A DNA stretch of 64,000 nucleotides from Ricinus communis (lineage: Eukaryota; Streptophyta; Magnoliopsida; Malpighiales; Euphorbiaceae). Both the position numbers and the translations under genes were made by a program. The first letter of the stretch is position 1; each line of letters opens with the position of its first letter. The notes under the pieces are model-generated. The model saw only the letters and a list, made by a program, of their open reading frames with translations. It did not search any database and had not been told where the DNA came from. The DNA is taken from contig NC_063259.1 of the NCBI RefSeq assembly GCF_019578655.1, forward strand, positions 26,647,277 through 26,711,276, read 5' to 3'. Positions 13,601 to 28,600 of the stretch are shown here, one piece after another.

Positions 13601-16600
13601 ATATGCACTTGAGTTGGTGACATTTTCACTTATACTTACTTTCCTGCCTCTGTTTCTGCTGTTGTGACATCGAGTGAATTAAACAGCTATTTTTATAACA
13701 TGCCTTTAGTAATTAAATCTTTCACTTAACTAGAACCAGGGTTTATCTCCCAACACATCCATTTCTCACAGCATCCTCCTCTTTTATTTTCACTGATTGA
13801 TCACTTTCTTTTATGTGTGACATAAGAGAATTTTGATGCTTGACTGCAAAATACGCTTCTAAAGCATGGTAAGTCTCCTTATGATGATGCCCTTGTATCT
13901 TATCAAACACTAGGAATGCATGTCACATACAAGGTAGCTCCCAGTCATCAAATTTCAAATCACTTCTTTCTATAAAGCTTGAATTCAAGGTACTGGATCC
14001 ACGCAAGATGAGGGGGGAAAAAAAGAATTAGTCAAATGACATAAACACCCAATCCTTAATTAGATACTCTTAAATTTTGAGACTAACTAACAAAAGGTAA
14101 CTGGAGACTAGTGAAATATCAATTATGAAGAGAACTGATCAAAAGATCTGAAAAATGTAACCTGCGAAGAGATTAATTTGTGAAGATCTAGGTCCATTTT
14201 CTTCTTTCCGGCTAGATCTACAATAACACTTGGCAGAAGAAGCTCTGCAACTTCAGCTTTCAACAAAACGATATCTTGGCATAACCTCAAGTAGCAAGTC
14301 CGCGAGAATACAGTTAATTTAATAGACATGCGTGATAAGCAAAACGAGATACCAACATAAAGCAAAAGAAATAAACTACAAAACAACAGAATAAGGGATT
14401 CAAACATATGAAATATAATACCTTAGAATGATATCATTGCTGTAGCCAATCAATGAGTACACAAGAGGACATATCCACATCTCAAATGTTCTGTTAGGTG
14501 TCTCCCATAAAGTAGATTCCTCAAGTGGAATTGCTTCAGCTAATATTGACTTAAAGATGTCATTATATATCCATGGGTGATTAGGACATAGCAAATCCAA
14601 CTTCAATGATACACCAAACCAAAACAAAAGAACACAAAATCTACAACTTGCAGAAAGCATCCATAGTAATATAATAACAATAAATACATACATATATATG
14701 TATATATATATATATACATATAATATTTATATAAAGAGAGAAAAGCTTTGGCGCGTGTATAAACAAGGTGCTCTACCTAACTGAGCTATAGCCCTTGTGT
14801 TTGTGATACATATTCTATCATGTCAGTGATTTCTTGTCAAGATGAATATTATATGATCCAGCATCCTATTCTATTTCTTCCATCTCTTTGATCAGTATTA
14901 TTTATTTTAATCAGTATTGCTTATTTTAATCCATACTAGATTGGACCAACTGCCCATGTTACCTCCTCTACAGTCTTGACAGCCCATCCTTGTCTCAGTA
15001 GTGGCATGTTTTGGTCCTCTTCCCCATTATATATGTACACACACACACACACACACACACATATGAATGGCAGGGAGACGACATTATAATTCAGGCATCA
15101 ATACTTACATGCCCAAAGCTTTTAATGAAAAATAAGTGATTTCTAGAGTGTTAGCAGCAATTTACCTCTAAACCTCCTTTCCAGATCCAAAAGGTACTTT
15201 TCCACCAGCTCAACATTTACACCTTTCGAGTGAATCTACAAGATCGGTACATTTAGTGTCTATCATCCATACTTGTAACCGTTCTACTATCTTCCTTAAC
15301 AAGATGTGACTTCTAATTAAAAGAAATGCATGCGCTTATTTTTATAAAACTTTCCCGCATGCACTTTAATCACCTTTAGATATAACACATGATATCACAC
15401 CCAAAAAGAAAAAAGAAATAAAAAAGAATATAACTTCCAGCATATATATTCTGCTACACACAAAAAAGGCTAATGATAAGAAGACAGATAAGCATGTTCC
15501 ATTAAGACCGGAGAGTTCAAATACTAGTAGACACAGGTTTACTTCAAATACATAAATACACTAGTAAAGCATTGCATGCATTCTGAACTATGTGAGAATT
15601 CAACCCTAGTTGTGATACCAACAAGACATTGATCATGATCCCAAAGAATTGTAAACACCAGATTTAGAATCCTTATTTTTCTTCAATTAATCAAGCATAT
15701 TAGATTTCACTCATACATAAAAATGTCAGAGAACCATTCAACCTAAAAGCGGAATTTATAGTTGAGAGCAGCAAGAATAGTTTAAACATCTAGCATACTC
15801 ACCTTATCTTGTGCTATAAAGAATAACAAGAAGGATGCAGTTAGGACTCAAACTCTAACCTTTCAATTGGAGAGACTTTAATTTCCTGTAAAAAAACCAC
15901 TCAACCTAAAAGCACAAGCCAGCAGGTCCAGACCAATAGTTTTATCATCCCCAACATGAAACTCCTCCCATTAAATCAGAACCCCAAATAATATGCCTAG
16001 ATAATAGTTAAAAAAACCCTAAAAGCCCTTCAAGTTACCATTAGCAGCAAACCAGAAGTTAAAAGATCCTTTAACCTTGATGGACTTGTTTGATTTTGAT
16101 CCCTAACCATGCTTTAATACAGACCCTAATCGTCCATATACATTCTACCCTGTCTAGCTTCCAAAACAACTTGAATGTACCCACACTCTAACTTGCTAGT
16201 AGCCTTACATCAACTTAAAACTATTTTGACAAGCTTAATCTACAGTAGACAATGGTATAATATTTACTTCCCAGGTAATGACATGAAAGATCTACTTCAG
16301 CTGAAAAATAATATTACTATCACAGAATAAATATAATGGAGAGTAAGCATACCTCAATAAGAGATCTTTCATAAGAATCAAATGACAATATAGCGCCTTG
16401 ACCCCTTTCAGTTGAAAGTATTCCCTGTTTTAATAGAAGTACTGCATAAGAACCTTTTTCATTTCCTTTTCAATACTTCTTCATTCACTGTCAGTAAATA
16501 AACTAGTTCCTAAACACATTGAAAGCTTGAAATAAATCTGCAGTAAGAAAAATTAATTTAAGAATAGGAAAAGAATCTTTAACATCAATATAAGAATAGT

Positions 16601-19600
16601 ATAACAAATACATGCATACATAAATACATATGTGAGCATGTAAAGTATAAATACTACCATAAGATAGTGCAGAAATTGCGCAAAAGAATACATATAAATG
16701 AAAGTAATATAGTTAAATAAGAACACCCTATTGAAGGTCTAAGAAGAGCAGAAGTTAATTAAGAAGGATTTCATATTGAAAGAAAAGGCATAACTAAGCA
16801 CAATTAAATAGACAAATATTAACCCAAAAAAGAAAAGCAATTGAGTATGCCGACAAGAATTTTTAATTTCACACATCAACATCCGACAACCTCAACTTCT
16901 CATAACATGCACAGCATCCAAGATCAGATGGAAGTAAAAGTACCATTTACAAGAATAATAATTTTTCCCGAGCTAATTTGACAGACTCAAGAGGTTGACA
17001 CTCCCCATTCCATCACTCTGCCAAAGTCCAAATAACTATACTCATAATGCATCCAAGCTATTCGATCTAATTATCCTGGCTGATTCTACCCATATGTATT
17101 CTAATTCTTTATCATTTCTAGCCAAAAAGATTTAAGTATTTAATTCCTAGTGAATTAACTAAATTTGTAGCAGTCCAATATCCGCCACTAATTTTCAATG
17201 ACCAATACAAAAATACACCAGCTTCATCATAAATTGGCAAATTGCCAACATGTGGAAGAACACATTGGTCAAGTAACCAAGATCTTAGGTACTCAAGATC
17301 AGCAATCAAGCGAGCATAGAAAAACCTCAGTCTGTAAGGCAATTAAGAGGCAAAGGCATTCATCTCTGCACAAACTCACCCGAAGTGCTTGAGATGTCAA
17401 ATCAACTATTCTAACAGAGTCATCCATCAGATACTTCTTTAAAAGCTTCAGAAGTGTAATCAAAAGTTCTTCAGAAATGACAGTATCCATGCTAAAGTTA
17501 ATTTCAGTAGGGCTGTCATTAGCTGTGGGCCTGCAGACATTAAAGTAACTAGATTCTCCAGGTAGATGGAAGACAACGCAATGTGGATCACCAATTCCAA
17601 CCTGCAGATGAAGTTGAAAAAATCAAAATCTTCTGGAAATTTTTCTCCTTCCTTTGCAAGGAAAATTGGAAGATACTAAAGGCTAGAACATCTACAACAA
17701 TCATACCCTAGAGACAAAGTCAGACACCAATGATCTAATGCTATCTGCATCAACTGACCCACACATGCGAACAAGTGCCCAGACTGCCTGCATAATTTCT
17801 GGGTCACAATGCCAATTTACATCTTCCACAAAGTCTTTTGTGTTTCTTTCCTTCTGAAAGTTTTCCCCCATGAGCAACTTCTTGTGCAGTGCCTGTACAC
17901 TGCAAGAATGTTTAGCATTTAAGTGAGAATCTACAAATGCAACTTTCAATTCTTATGACCAGAATGTCACTATTAGAAAAAACTCAAAATCAGTAATAAA
18001 TTCAAAATGGAAAATTATTGAGCACAAAAAGCTTAGAGCAAGCACCTCCATAAAAGTAATCTGGGTGGAAGGTAGCAAGATCTGTTGACAAACTAGGGGA
18101 AAAAAGAAAGCAAGATACGATATAAAGGTGAGATTAGAGTAAGAGGAAATAACAAAGAAAGAAACATACTGATAATCTTGAAAACCATGTTATAATTGAA
18201 GGTAGTCTACCTTCAATAAGTGATCCCTTGGAGAGTAGGCTTGGCATAACTCCTGATGGAACCCTCGTATCTCACCAAAGATATCTGTCTCAGGGAATGG
18301 TTCCAATTCCTACCAAAGAGAATAGCAAATTCTAATGCATGACTTTTTTAACAAATTCAAAATAATAAACAAAATAAAACTACCACATGTTTCCAAGAAA
18401 TAAAATTATAAATTGAGATCCCATTGAATAAAACTAATTCTACATACAAAAGTCAATTTTACATTCAATTATCAAGTCAGAGAAACCTACTCTAACATAA
18501 TCGTGAAGAGATGAATCAGAATGCACAGTTAGCTGGAAGAGCAAAGACAAGGCTTGAGATGATCTAGTGCCAGAAGCTTCCTTTGTAGTTTCAGAGGGAA
18601 TGCAACATGCCACCAACTTTGACACCAAAAACTACATGAACAGAAACAGTGAGTAGAACCTAGAGCAGAAAATCTGGGACAACTAAAGATATTGTGTTGT
18701 CAGAATATAAGTACCTGAAGCTGTTCACCTAGCACTCTGACAATATCTTCAGATGGGTTTCTTTTAAATGTTTCCAGCAATGAAGAAATTATGCGACAAC
18801 ATTGATCTTGCAAAGCCCAACAACCAATGAATTGCCCAACCAAATTGAAAAGGTAACTGTGCAAATGATGAGATAAAATTCACTTAAATAGACACATAAT
18901 ACGGTGAAATACAATGGAGAAAACAAAATTGATTTTCTGAAACATAATGAACTAAAGTTCAATAGATTACTGCAAAAATCTCACGCCACTTGTTGAAATA
19001 AAATTAAGCACCAAAATAGAAGGAGGAACCAAGCAGAGAGAGAGAGAAAGAGAAGCAACTTATAACTGAGGATAGGCCTTCCAATATAAACATCCATCAT
19101 CAACTTCAAAAGATGACATACTCAAACCACAAAGATGGTCACTAACTCCCACAATTTTAAGAAAATTGCTCACATCCGCCAATTTTAGGGACTTGAATTT
19201 CTTCTGCAGAGCCCAATGAAAGATGCGGTAATAGATTGAATTTAACAGAAATGACAAGCATGCCATGCCATGATTATGAGAAAATGGATTTTGAATCAAG
19301 TATGTAAAGAATCAGAAAGGAAGAAAAAAAGAGAAAAGAAAACGAAAGTTAGGAGCATGAGAAAGATAAGAGAAGAAAGAGAAGATGGCACCAAGCAGAC
19401 CTCCAAGACTCCAAACCACTAGAAAATCAAAGAGATGAGAAGAAGGCATAAAAGAATCTGCAGATACACAGAACAAATTTTGCTTTCTTCATTTAATGAG
19501 GGAGAAAGTGGGAAAAACACAATAATACGGAGAGATCAAGATGGTGCAAGAACATAAACTTTTGTAGAAGAAAAAGAAAACAAGACACGTTTTTGCATTA

Positions 19601-22600
19601 ATTAATGAACAGCAGGAGTATTCATATGGTTCTTGATTTACAAACATTAAAAATAAATAGAGAAAAGCCCCTTGAATTCCCCACCAGAATGGGAGCTGCT
19701 CTTCCTCCGTTAATATACATACAATAACTCATTCAAGCACAACTAAGCATGACTATGCAACAGAAATTAGAGCAAAGAATCACATTATGTTGACTGAGCA
19801 CCTAACAATTTTCCTAATATCAATCCAGAAACAGAAAAGGCAAGTTCTCTAGCAACAAAATGCTACCACATTTAACATTACTCAAGCTTCATTTGACAAT
19901 GTGATACATAGATTCAAATATAACTAAGTTGTTCCAATGAAACACCATCTTGTAGATGATCCTATAGTTTTTGACAGTAACATACTTGGAAGTGCTTGCA
20001 ACACCAGCTCTGTGCCCAAGGACATCTATAAGCACCTGAATTCCAGCCAACTTATGATATCTATGCCTGTGATGAACTGCTGCTGCTATTTTATAATGCA
20101 TCTCAACTATAAACTGCATAATTCAAAGAAATGCAAAAATTATTAAAGAAATTGAGCAATCTTGGACCGCAAAAGAATTGTATTAAAAGTCACATAATCA
20201 CCATGAAAACTCTATCTGGCCGAAAAATGTTAATCTTGTCAATAACAGCTACACTTGAAGGATAATTCTCCCTGCATCCAAGACATCTTCACCTCACAAA
20301 TACGATTCAGAAAACAGCAGAGTAAATCAAAGCACAATAATAAGTTACTGCACATTTCCAAAAATCCATCTACAACTGTTTGAACTGCCCGTGCTACAAT
20401 ATCTCTGGGAAAGAAAGGGACTGCAGGATCAGATGCACAAGAAGCAAGGGACAGAATGTGGCTCACAATTGATACCTACATATACATAGTTTTATTAGAA
20501 TAAACAAAAATACATATAAGATACAATGTAAATACATTGTCTTTAGTTATTTAGAGAAGCAAGATATGAATGGTAGTTATTTTTCCATGTATAATGAATC
20601 GAATAAGAATAAACCGGAGTGCAAAAATTAAATTCAAAATGGTGAAGGACAAGAGTCAAGTGGCAAGACTTTCAGAAAGGAGCCATATAAATAGTGCTTC
20701 ACATGAAAGAAATTACCATATGTTGTTTTATGAGTTTGTCTCTTTCGTTCTCAGATATCTCAGCAAAATGCAGAATCGAACTCTGGAGCACCAAAGCTCC
20801 CTTATCCCAACCAGGCCTCTTACTGCAATGCAATGCCATACAAACTGAAAATATTGGCACAAAGTGATTTTTAACTAGCATTGCCAAAGGTTGAGAAGAG
20901 AGCTGCATTCAAATAAATAGGTAAGATGACACAAATAAACATGATTCATCACAATTAACAAATAGAACTACCAGATTTGATACCTTAGCCACCCAGTTCA
21001 TGCTGGAGTTGTCCCCATTCAAAACTAAAGCTGGAAGAAGCCAGTGACAACAGTATTGCATGAAGTAACTGGGTTCAGCATCCAATACAAAAAGTTGCCT
21101 TATCTGCAAAAGAATACTCATCAGATGGAAAGATGATCATGACATATTAATCTCATGTAGTTCACAAACTATCAGACAAATGAAAAGAACTCAATAGTGA
21201 TTAAAAACGAATAAATTACCTCAACAAGTGCAACTAAGCTAACGCCACAACTAACCCAAAAAAAGAGAATAGTTCCAATGAGTTCCTCCAAGTACTGCAT
21301 CCAACCATAAGGATCAAGTTAATGATAAAGATGAGCAAACATTCATAAACTATCAAGGAAAACAACTCAATTGTCCAATTGCACTAGGTAAAAGAAGGAA
21401 AAAAAGGACTTGACTAAGATTTAAATCGTCTTAAATCAAGTGATATCTAATCAAACTTTTAGTGCTATAAAGTAATTCAAGAACGCTAATGTTAAAAGTT
21501 GTTTAAGCAACAACTATAATCACAACCTTGAACCTAGTTGCATATTGAAGCTGCCTTGAAAGATCATCAAGTACTGCACTGACCAACTCCCTGAAGCAAT
21601 GCACTTTCGTCAATAAAATAACCATGCCTAGTAACAAAAGGATAAGGTAGAACATTTTGCACCTGTGACAAGGGTTGATAGCAGCAACTGCGCAAATAAT
21701 GAAAATGGCCTGCACGTCGAAATGAAAAAAACTATACATATTCAACTGTGCATTAACTTACAAATTTATTAAGTCAGGATAATTTAAAGAATTTATAGGA
21801 CTAAACTAAGCAGGCAATATAGGTACCTCCAATTCTACTTTCTCACTGTGGAAAGCAAGATGCATTAGGGTAATAATAATAGTTTCCATTGCTAGGCATG
21901 GCTGAGGACCTGCAGCTAGAACCTCTTTTGCAGTGACAAGTTTCCCTTTTGAGTGAAGCACCAGTGTGACACCAAAATTTGAACTGTGAAAACAGCCAAA
22001 ATTTATATGACTAACTTAATATTGAGACCAAAGAAGTGGAACTTGCAAGTATCAGAATCAATAAACAGCATAATGAACTTACATTGTTTACTGATTAAAA
22101 GAAAGGCTTTATGTGTTCACAAAAAAATGAAACTCTCTTAAGTGGGAAACATACTCATAGAACTATAAAAAGAAATAACAGAGTCGATTGAAGAGAAACC
22201 CACTAGATATCTTGGAAGAGTTCCTCATGGCCATCCCATGTTTCAAATAGAACACCAATCCGTTGAGCCAGGGAAAACCGAACTCGGTAATCAGGATCCC
22301 GAAGCAGTAAGAACAACCTTCCTATCATTGTCTGTCAAGAAATACACCAAAACAATCATGTGACAAAATTAAGAAGTCAAAAACATAAGATAACACATGA
22401 ACAGACGCGCTAACTGGGCAAATCATAGAATTTATTGGAACACAAGAGTAGAAGTACAGCATGATATGAATCCCATGCAAATGGGCATATTATGCCACAA
22501 CCCCACCATGTTCCAATCCTATAAGTTCTAAGATTTTCTTCATCAGCATATTCAAACTTTCAGTCTGATCTTCTTCACCATGCTCGCATGTACATTGTCT

Positions 22601-25600
22601 AATATAACAGATAACTCCATTTGCATCCCGTAGTAATCACCTGACCATTTTGAGGACTGAGTACAACAAAATCACAAATGCAACCAATTAGCTTTACACG
22701 TCCCCTCCAGTCAAGAAAGCCAAACTCTGCCACTTTGCTGACCACACTTCCAAGATGTATAAGACCCTGCAGATGACAATCACATCAATTTTAGCATGAC
22801 AGCATCCAAAAGCTGTCAACACTCGACACAGTAGTTTCATGGCCTATAATGTGGGTAAATGCACCATCCAATTACTCAACATGGTACTCAAGTTCCAGGT
22901 AAGTTCAGTTGTTTGAATTTGGACGTGCAACTATTTTTCCATCTACAATTAAGTCATTCAAGCCAGATTTCTGTCAGTTCCATGAAAGAGACCAAATAGA
23001 AATCCAACACGGCATGCCAGATTAGCATTCTGACCACTTGGTCACATCTGTTTTCAGATTTTATTGAAACCCAATGAGAGTCATTAAATTGTAGATGAAA
23101 TAGAAACTTGACAAACTTGTAACCAATCAATTTTTAATCCAGAACTTAATGACCAAATTGAGCGATTAATAATGCATTCTACCGATAGAGTGCCAGATGA
23201 GCGTCCAATAACATTTTCTCATGATTGACCCAAAACCAAATCCTAGAATGGAAAATGTCTGCAACAAAGACATGGGCACATGTTATATACATACAAATAT
23301 AAGAAAGCACAAAAGATTAAGCTTGAACATTGTTTGCAAAATTGTCAACACAGTGGACCAAGATAGCAGGTAAACTATCTTGAAGCTCAAGATGGGAGAA
23401 AACAATTACTACTGATGATTATAGGGAACTGATTATCACAATTTCCAGTTGTCAAATGCAGCACAATCATCCGATTGTAAACAAGTAAAACTGAAATCAA
23501 AGATACCTGTTCATGTTCTCTTCCAGTCAAACTTAGGTCAGCATCCTTTTGAATGCCGTTCAGAGATAATAACGTATGCATCAACCGTTGGGTGGCAACT
23601 ACTATGCTAGCACAATTAAGTTTAGCACCCACTTTTATCTCAATCATGTTATCCAATGTTTGTACCTACAATTTTTTTTAAAAGGGAAAAGAAAAAAACA
23701 GGGAAGCAAGCTTAAATCTCCAAATCATTAAAACAAAATCAGAAATGCTTCAAACAGCCAGTAATAGTTAGCTATAACAAATGCCAACCATTATTACCAG
23801 GTCTATGAGCTTTCCAGCAGAAGACCAGTGCGGATGTTGACAGAGATGGTAAAGAATGTTCTCAAACACCTGAGGACATGAAATTAGTAAAGTAATGGAA
23901 AGATTAGTTTGAGAAAGCCAGGGAAACCAGAATATATATTCAATTATTTGAATATACCTTTGTCTCGCATTCTTTTCCCATCACTTCAAAAAGAATATCC
24001 CATGTAACAAGACCTAAAACTGAGAAAAAACTTGAAATAAGTGATATCATTCCCATCTTCCACTTAATCATAGAAAAGGAAATGGCAGTACTAACTTTGC
24101 CACCAAAACTTAAAATGTCGACATCTTGTGTATCCTCATTCACATCTAATTCCACGTCCAGAATCCTGCTCCTACTACCATCTAGCGGGCTAGATATTTG
24201 TAAGGAAGCATCAGATGAATCAGACAGCACCACTTCAGAATGAGAGCTTCTTGTACATTCAGAAAATTGTTCATACAGTTTAGCAAGTGCTTTCAAGAGC
24301 CTTTCCATGCATTGAATCACATCACCAGAAAGTGCAGCATCCAGAGCATTTTTATCTTCCCCTTTTACAAAGATAGGACAGCAGAGAAGGCTTCTAAAAG
24401 ACTGTAATAAAGAGTTCTTCACATTGCACTCTGAGGTAGATCCCGAACAACCAAGAGATTGGAAATCACTTCCATTTTCAGTGACCAAATTAACAGCATA
24501 GCCTAACAAATCTATTAAGTACTGGCCCGTTTTGGAGAGAAATGGCAAAATCTCATCTCTTTTCCTGAAGGAAAAGAATTAAGTACAAATTAAAGAAGAA
24601 AAGAAAAGGAATGAGGGGGAAACATCAGCTGATTGACAATGAAGTGACAGCACTTAGAATCCTAATAAGGAATCTTTCAACGGCATAGTTGAGTGCACTG
24701 ACATAAAGTTAAACATGTATTTCCACAAGCAATGCCCTTTATCCAATTTTAATCTATTTAAAAGGTGGAAAGCATCACAGTAGAAGCATGACATTCCCAA
24801 CTTGAAATGTGTACTTCCAAGATAGTCACTTAAGAATCAGAAGATGTATGCCTCACAGAACCAGGACAAGACAGACATTTGGCAAAGACAACTACATTTA
24901 CAGCCAGGATCTTCAACTTGGGTTCACAGAGTAAAGTGTAACTACTTCAAGGGAAAAGCACAAGGTTTTCTAGTAATGAAACAAAATACTCATATTAACT
25001 TGATTTATTTTCTTTTTACCAAAAAAGGAAAATTGTTTGGAAATGTCATGTTTAATCTTGCAGTACAATAACTTTAGAAGAAACACCACTGATCATCAAA
25101 GAAACGAAGATAAAACTCTTCTTTTATGTGATTGTGCAGTTACGAAGCAAAATACAAACCTTGTTACCAATGAGCCATGTATGAAATTGGACAATAGTCC
25201 ACATGTAAAGATGGCATCACAGAGAGGCATTTTTTCGGTCTGCTTATCCCCTAGAGCTCCGAAAATATGGGTCTCCATTTCATGCATCAGTGTATCTCTT
25301 AATTCACATGGAAGACTTACACTTCGATTGCATTGGGATGAAGCAAGCTGAAAGTGAAAACAAATAAATAAATGAAACAAAGACACAAACGAAAGGATAA
25401 ACAAATTAAAGATGCTCCAGCACCTCAACTGTAGAGCCCAAATCGATTTTTGCAAGCACCTCCACAGAGCACTCAAAAGGTTCATAAAGCCTTTCACACT
25501 CATCCTCGTATGTCTGATGGAATTGATGAGATATCAGTATCTCAAAAAGAATCAATTTGTATGCATGAATTCCCAAGCATCATCAAAGATCCAAAATGAA

Positions 25601-28600
25601 CAGATACCTTGGCCCAATCACCTGAAGCCTCAAGATTATGTGATGGGAGAAGCCCTTTGTAGCAATGTGTGAAAGGAGCACAGCCAGCACAAAGAGCATA
25701 AACAGCTGCTGGAAACAACACCACCATATGCTCGTTCAATATGGAAGTGTCCTGCATAATAAGGTACTTTTCGTTAACAAATTATTTATTTAAAAAATCC
25801 ATACAAGCATGAAATATTAAATAGAATAACATAATATGCTGCATAAGCATATAAACTGAAGTATAAAACCTAGAACCAGAAAGAAACTGCAATAGTTAAT
25901 CCCAGTGTAGTTAAAAGCGAAAGGCGCACTCAAGGCGATATGCCCTCTTATCGCCTTGAAGCGCAAAGCGCAAAAGAAGCGCTCGCCAGAACGAAACAAG
26001 GCACAAAATAATAAAAAAAGTAAATTAGAAATATATATGTCAAAAAACATAAATGTTTAGCAAGCATAATTCTAGTGAAAATTAAAGCTTGTAAAAAGTC
26101 ACTTCATATAGAAAAAATAAAACATATAACATTAAAAAAAATCTATGGAAATTATTCAGAAATCTAATACTTAAAACTAACGATAGAAATAACATAAAAA
26201 TATCTGTTTTGCAGAATTCCAGCAGATAGTATAGAGCAGAAACAAAGAGTCGAAGAAAGAATAAAAAAGAAAAGAAAGGCTGCCAGCTGTTAGAGCAATC
26301 CCTCATTTTATATTAAGTTATTAATTAAACTTAGGTTTAAAAATACCATTTTACCCAAGTTATGTATTGCCCTAAAACACCTAATAAAACCTAACTTGGC
26401 TTTAAACCTGTCAGAAAACAAAAGCTGCCGCTTCCCTAATTACTTTTTGAAAAAAAAAAAAAACCTTGAGTCTATCGCTTCTTCAAAGAAGCGCAAAATA
26501 GAACATATAAAGCGACAAGTCTGTTCAGCGCCTCGCCTGGTCACTTAAGCGCACCAGGCGAGCGCTTTAAACCACACTTGTTAATCCACAAATTCAATGT
26601 ATGACCACTGTACAAGCTCCTAACTTAGATGACATGCATTGTTGTTCTCACAAGCATAAATGAGATTCAGTGCTGCACAACAGATTTGCAGTTAGTTTAT
26701 ATAGTCAGACCCTGAATGACCATGGATATCTGCCTCTAGTAACAGCAATGATCCCGTCAAAATGACTTCAAATGGATCATGATTTCGAATGGTTCATATA
26801 CTTCCACAAAGCATGGCTATATAAGGAATCATTATAATTCCCAGTTGGACCCCTTGTGAACCTAGGGTGTCGTTTCCTATCATAGTCCTACAAATAAGAA
26901 TAGATATTCTTAATAAGAATTACTTCAGCAAGGATACAGCAGAGCAAATGACCTTTGTTTATCACCTAAATCAAACCAAAGAAAATCATACATGAACAAA
27001 TTGCCTAAAGTTTTTCAGCCGAACTACATGGATATATGAACAAAAGAATAACTGCAACAGAAATTTATCCTCATTTTCACCAATGAACCAAATACTAACA
27101 AAATCTTTAGAAGTAGGGAAGTCATAATTCATTACATTAGTAAGACCAACAGACCTTCCAGTTCAGATAGCCCAAAATTGTTGTTAGGAGATTTTTTCTG
27201 AGATGTAAGGAGTCTCGAAGATCACCCTGCAAAAACAAAACAAACGAAAATTGGTTCTTTAACATGCTGATCTAAACCTTCAGAAAGAAAAAGAAAAAAA
27301 AAGGAAAGGAAACCTTATTTTAAAGCTTCCTGAAAGAGTTCTAGTTAACATGTTAAGGGATTGGATTGGATTAAGATAAATGATAATGTAACTCCCAGTT
27401 CCCTTTGCCCAGTCAGAAACCTAGCTAACAATAGTTGAATTCACTCTCAAATTTCATTTAGGCTCTACATAATAAAGATGTGATGGAACCAAGAAGGAGA
27501 TAGATAGGTGGGGGGGGGGCTCTACGAACTAATAGTCATGCTCTAGAAATGTAAAGTAAGAACATGGCTTGTCATTCATTCAAGCTTAACTATACAAGTC
27601 AATCAACCGTCTAACCAAGAAATGCAAATGTTTGTCTGAGTGGGGTACAATAAAACTGACTTTCATGCATTGAACCTAAAGCTGAAAATAAACAGCAGAA
27701 AATAATAAGCAGGCTTCCAAACCTACAGAAGGAGATAAAATAAAGATAACACTAACAGAAGAAAAAAAAAATCAGGTTGGAAAATGAAAATAAACACATT
27801 GCACAAAGATACAGATGCAATGACATCAAAGTAACAAAGAACGAGTTTGCAGTATGCTAGCCTGCTGCACTTACTTGAGAACCCTTGTGAGAAAAATAGC
27901 ACGCAATGAAGTACAAGACACACCTGGATAGACATCAAAAGAAATTATATTAGCTAAAGAACATGCTGACAATGATATGGATAGTAGGTGACGTGTAAAT
28001 AATGTCAAAGAGAAGCCAGAAATGTGAAACCATGTGTATACAAGATGGTAGGAGAATATCCACCTGCCATCGAAAGGGGAAAAGAAATTGCACAAAGCCA
28101 TAAAAGATAACAGGAATAAGGTCCATTCTCATTGTTCCAATTCCAGAAATGCCACCTACTTTTTTCAAGCCATAAGCAATTAAGCACCATATCAAGCCGC
28201 ACAGATCAGCACTCCTGACTAAGATCTCACCCTTTCTAAATAGAACTCCCACCCACTTTTCAAGTACTGAACACTTTATATGGCTCAAGAAGCCTCCAAA
28301 AGGTAATCGAAACCTCCCAATCAAGCATGAAGTCTGAAAAAGAGATACTTTGGCAGGTGAACATAAACACTGTCAAGAAAAGACCCTTATCATCAGAAGC
28401 AACCACTCAATCAAACAATAGCTTCCACTTCTCCAGAGCCCCATCATGAACTTGTTCCTTCCAATATATGAATTGCTACTAGAAGCCTTGGATTCCGAAG
28501 GAGAAATACCATGGAGCTACTATTTATACAAAAGTATGATGCTTCTATCCTCATTAAAGTTTTGCTTCTAATTGGAAACATAGCATTCTTATGATTATAA

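Noticed and set aside
14747..14795. A functional tRNA gene
   Set aside because: Only the 5' half is present. No anticodon completion, T-arm or 3' acceptor strand.
27950..28324. Open frame of 124 codons on the minus strand in an ATM intron
   Set aside because: It faintly resembles retroelement-type residues ([10 protein letters not shown]) but has no domain order, no start context and no flanking repeats. Not enough to call.
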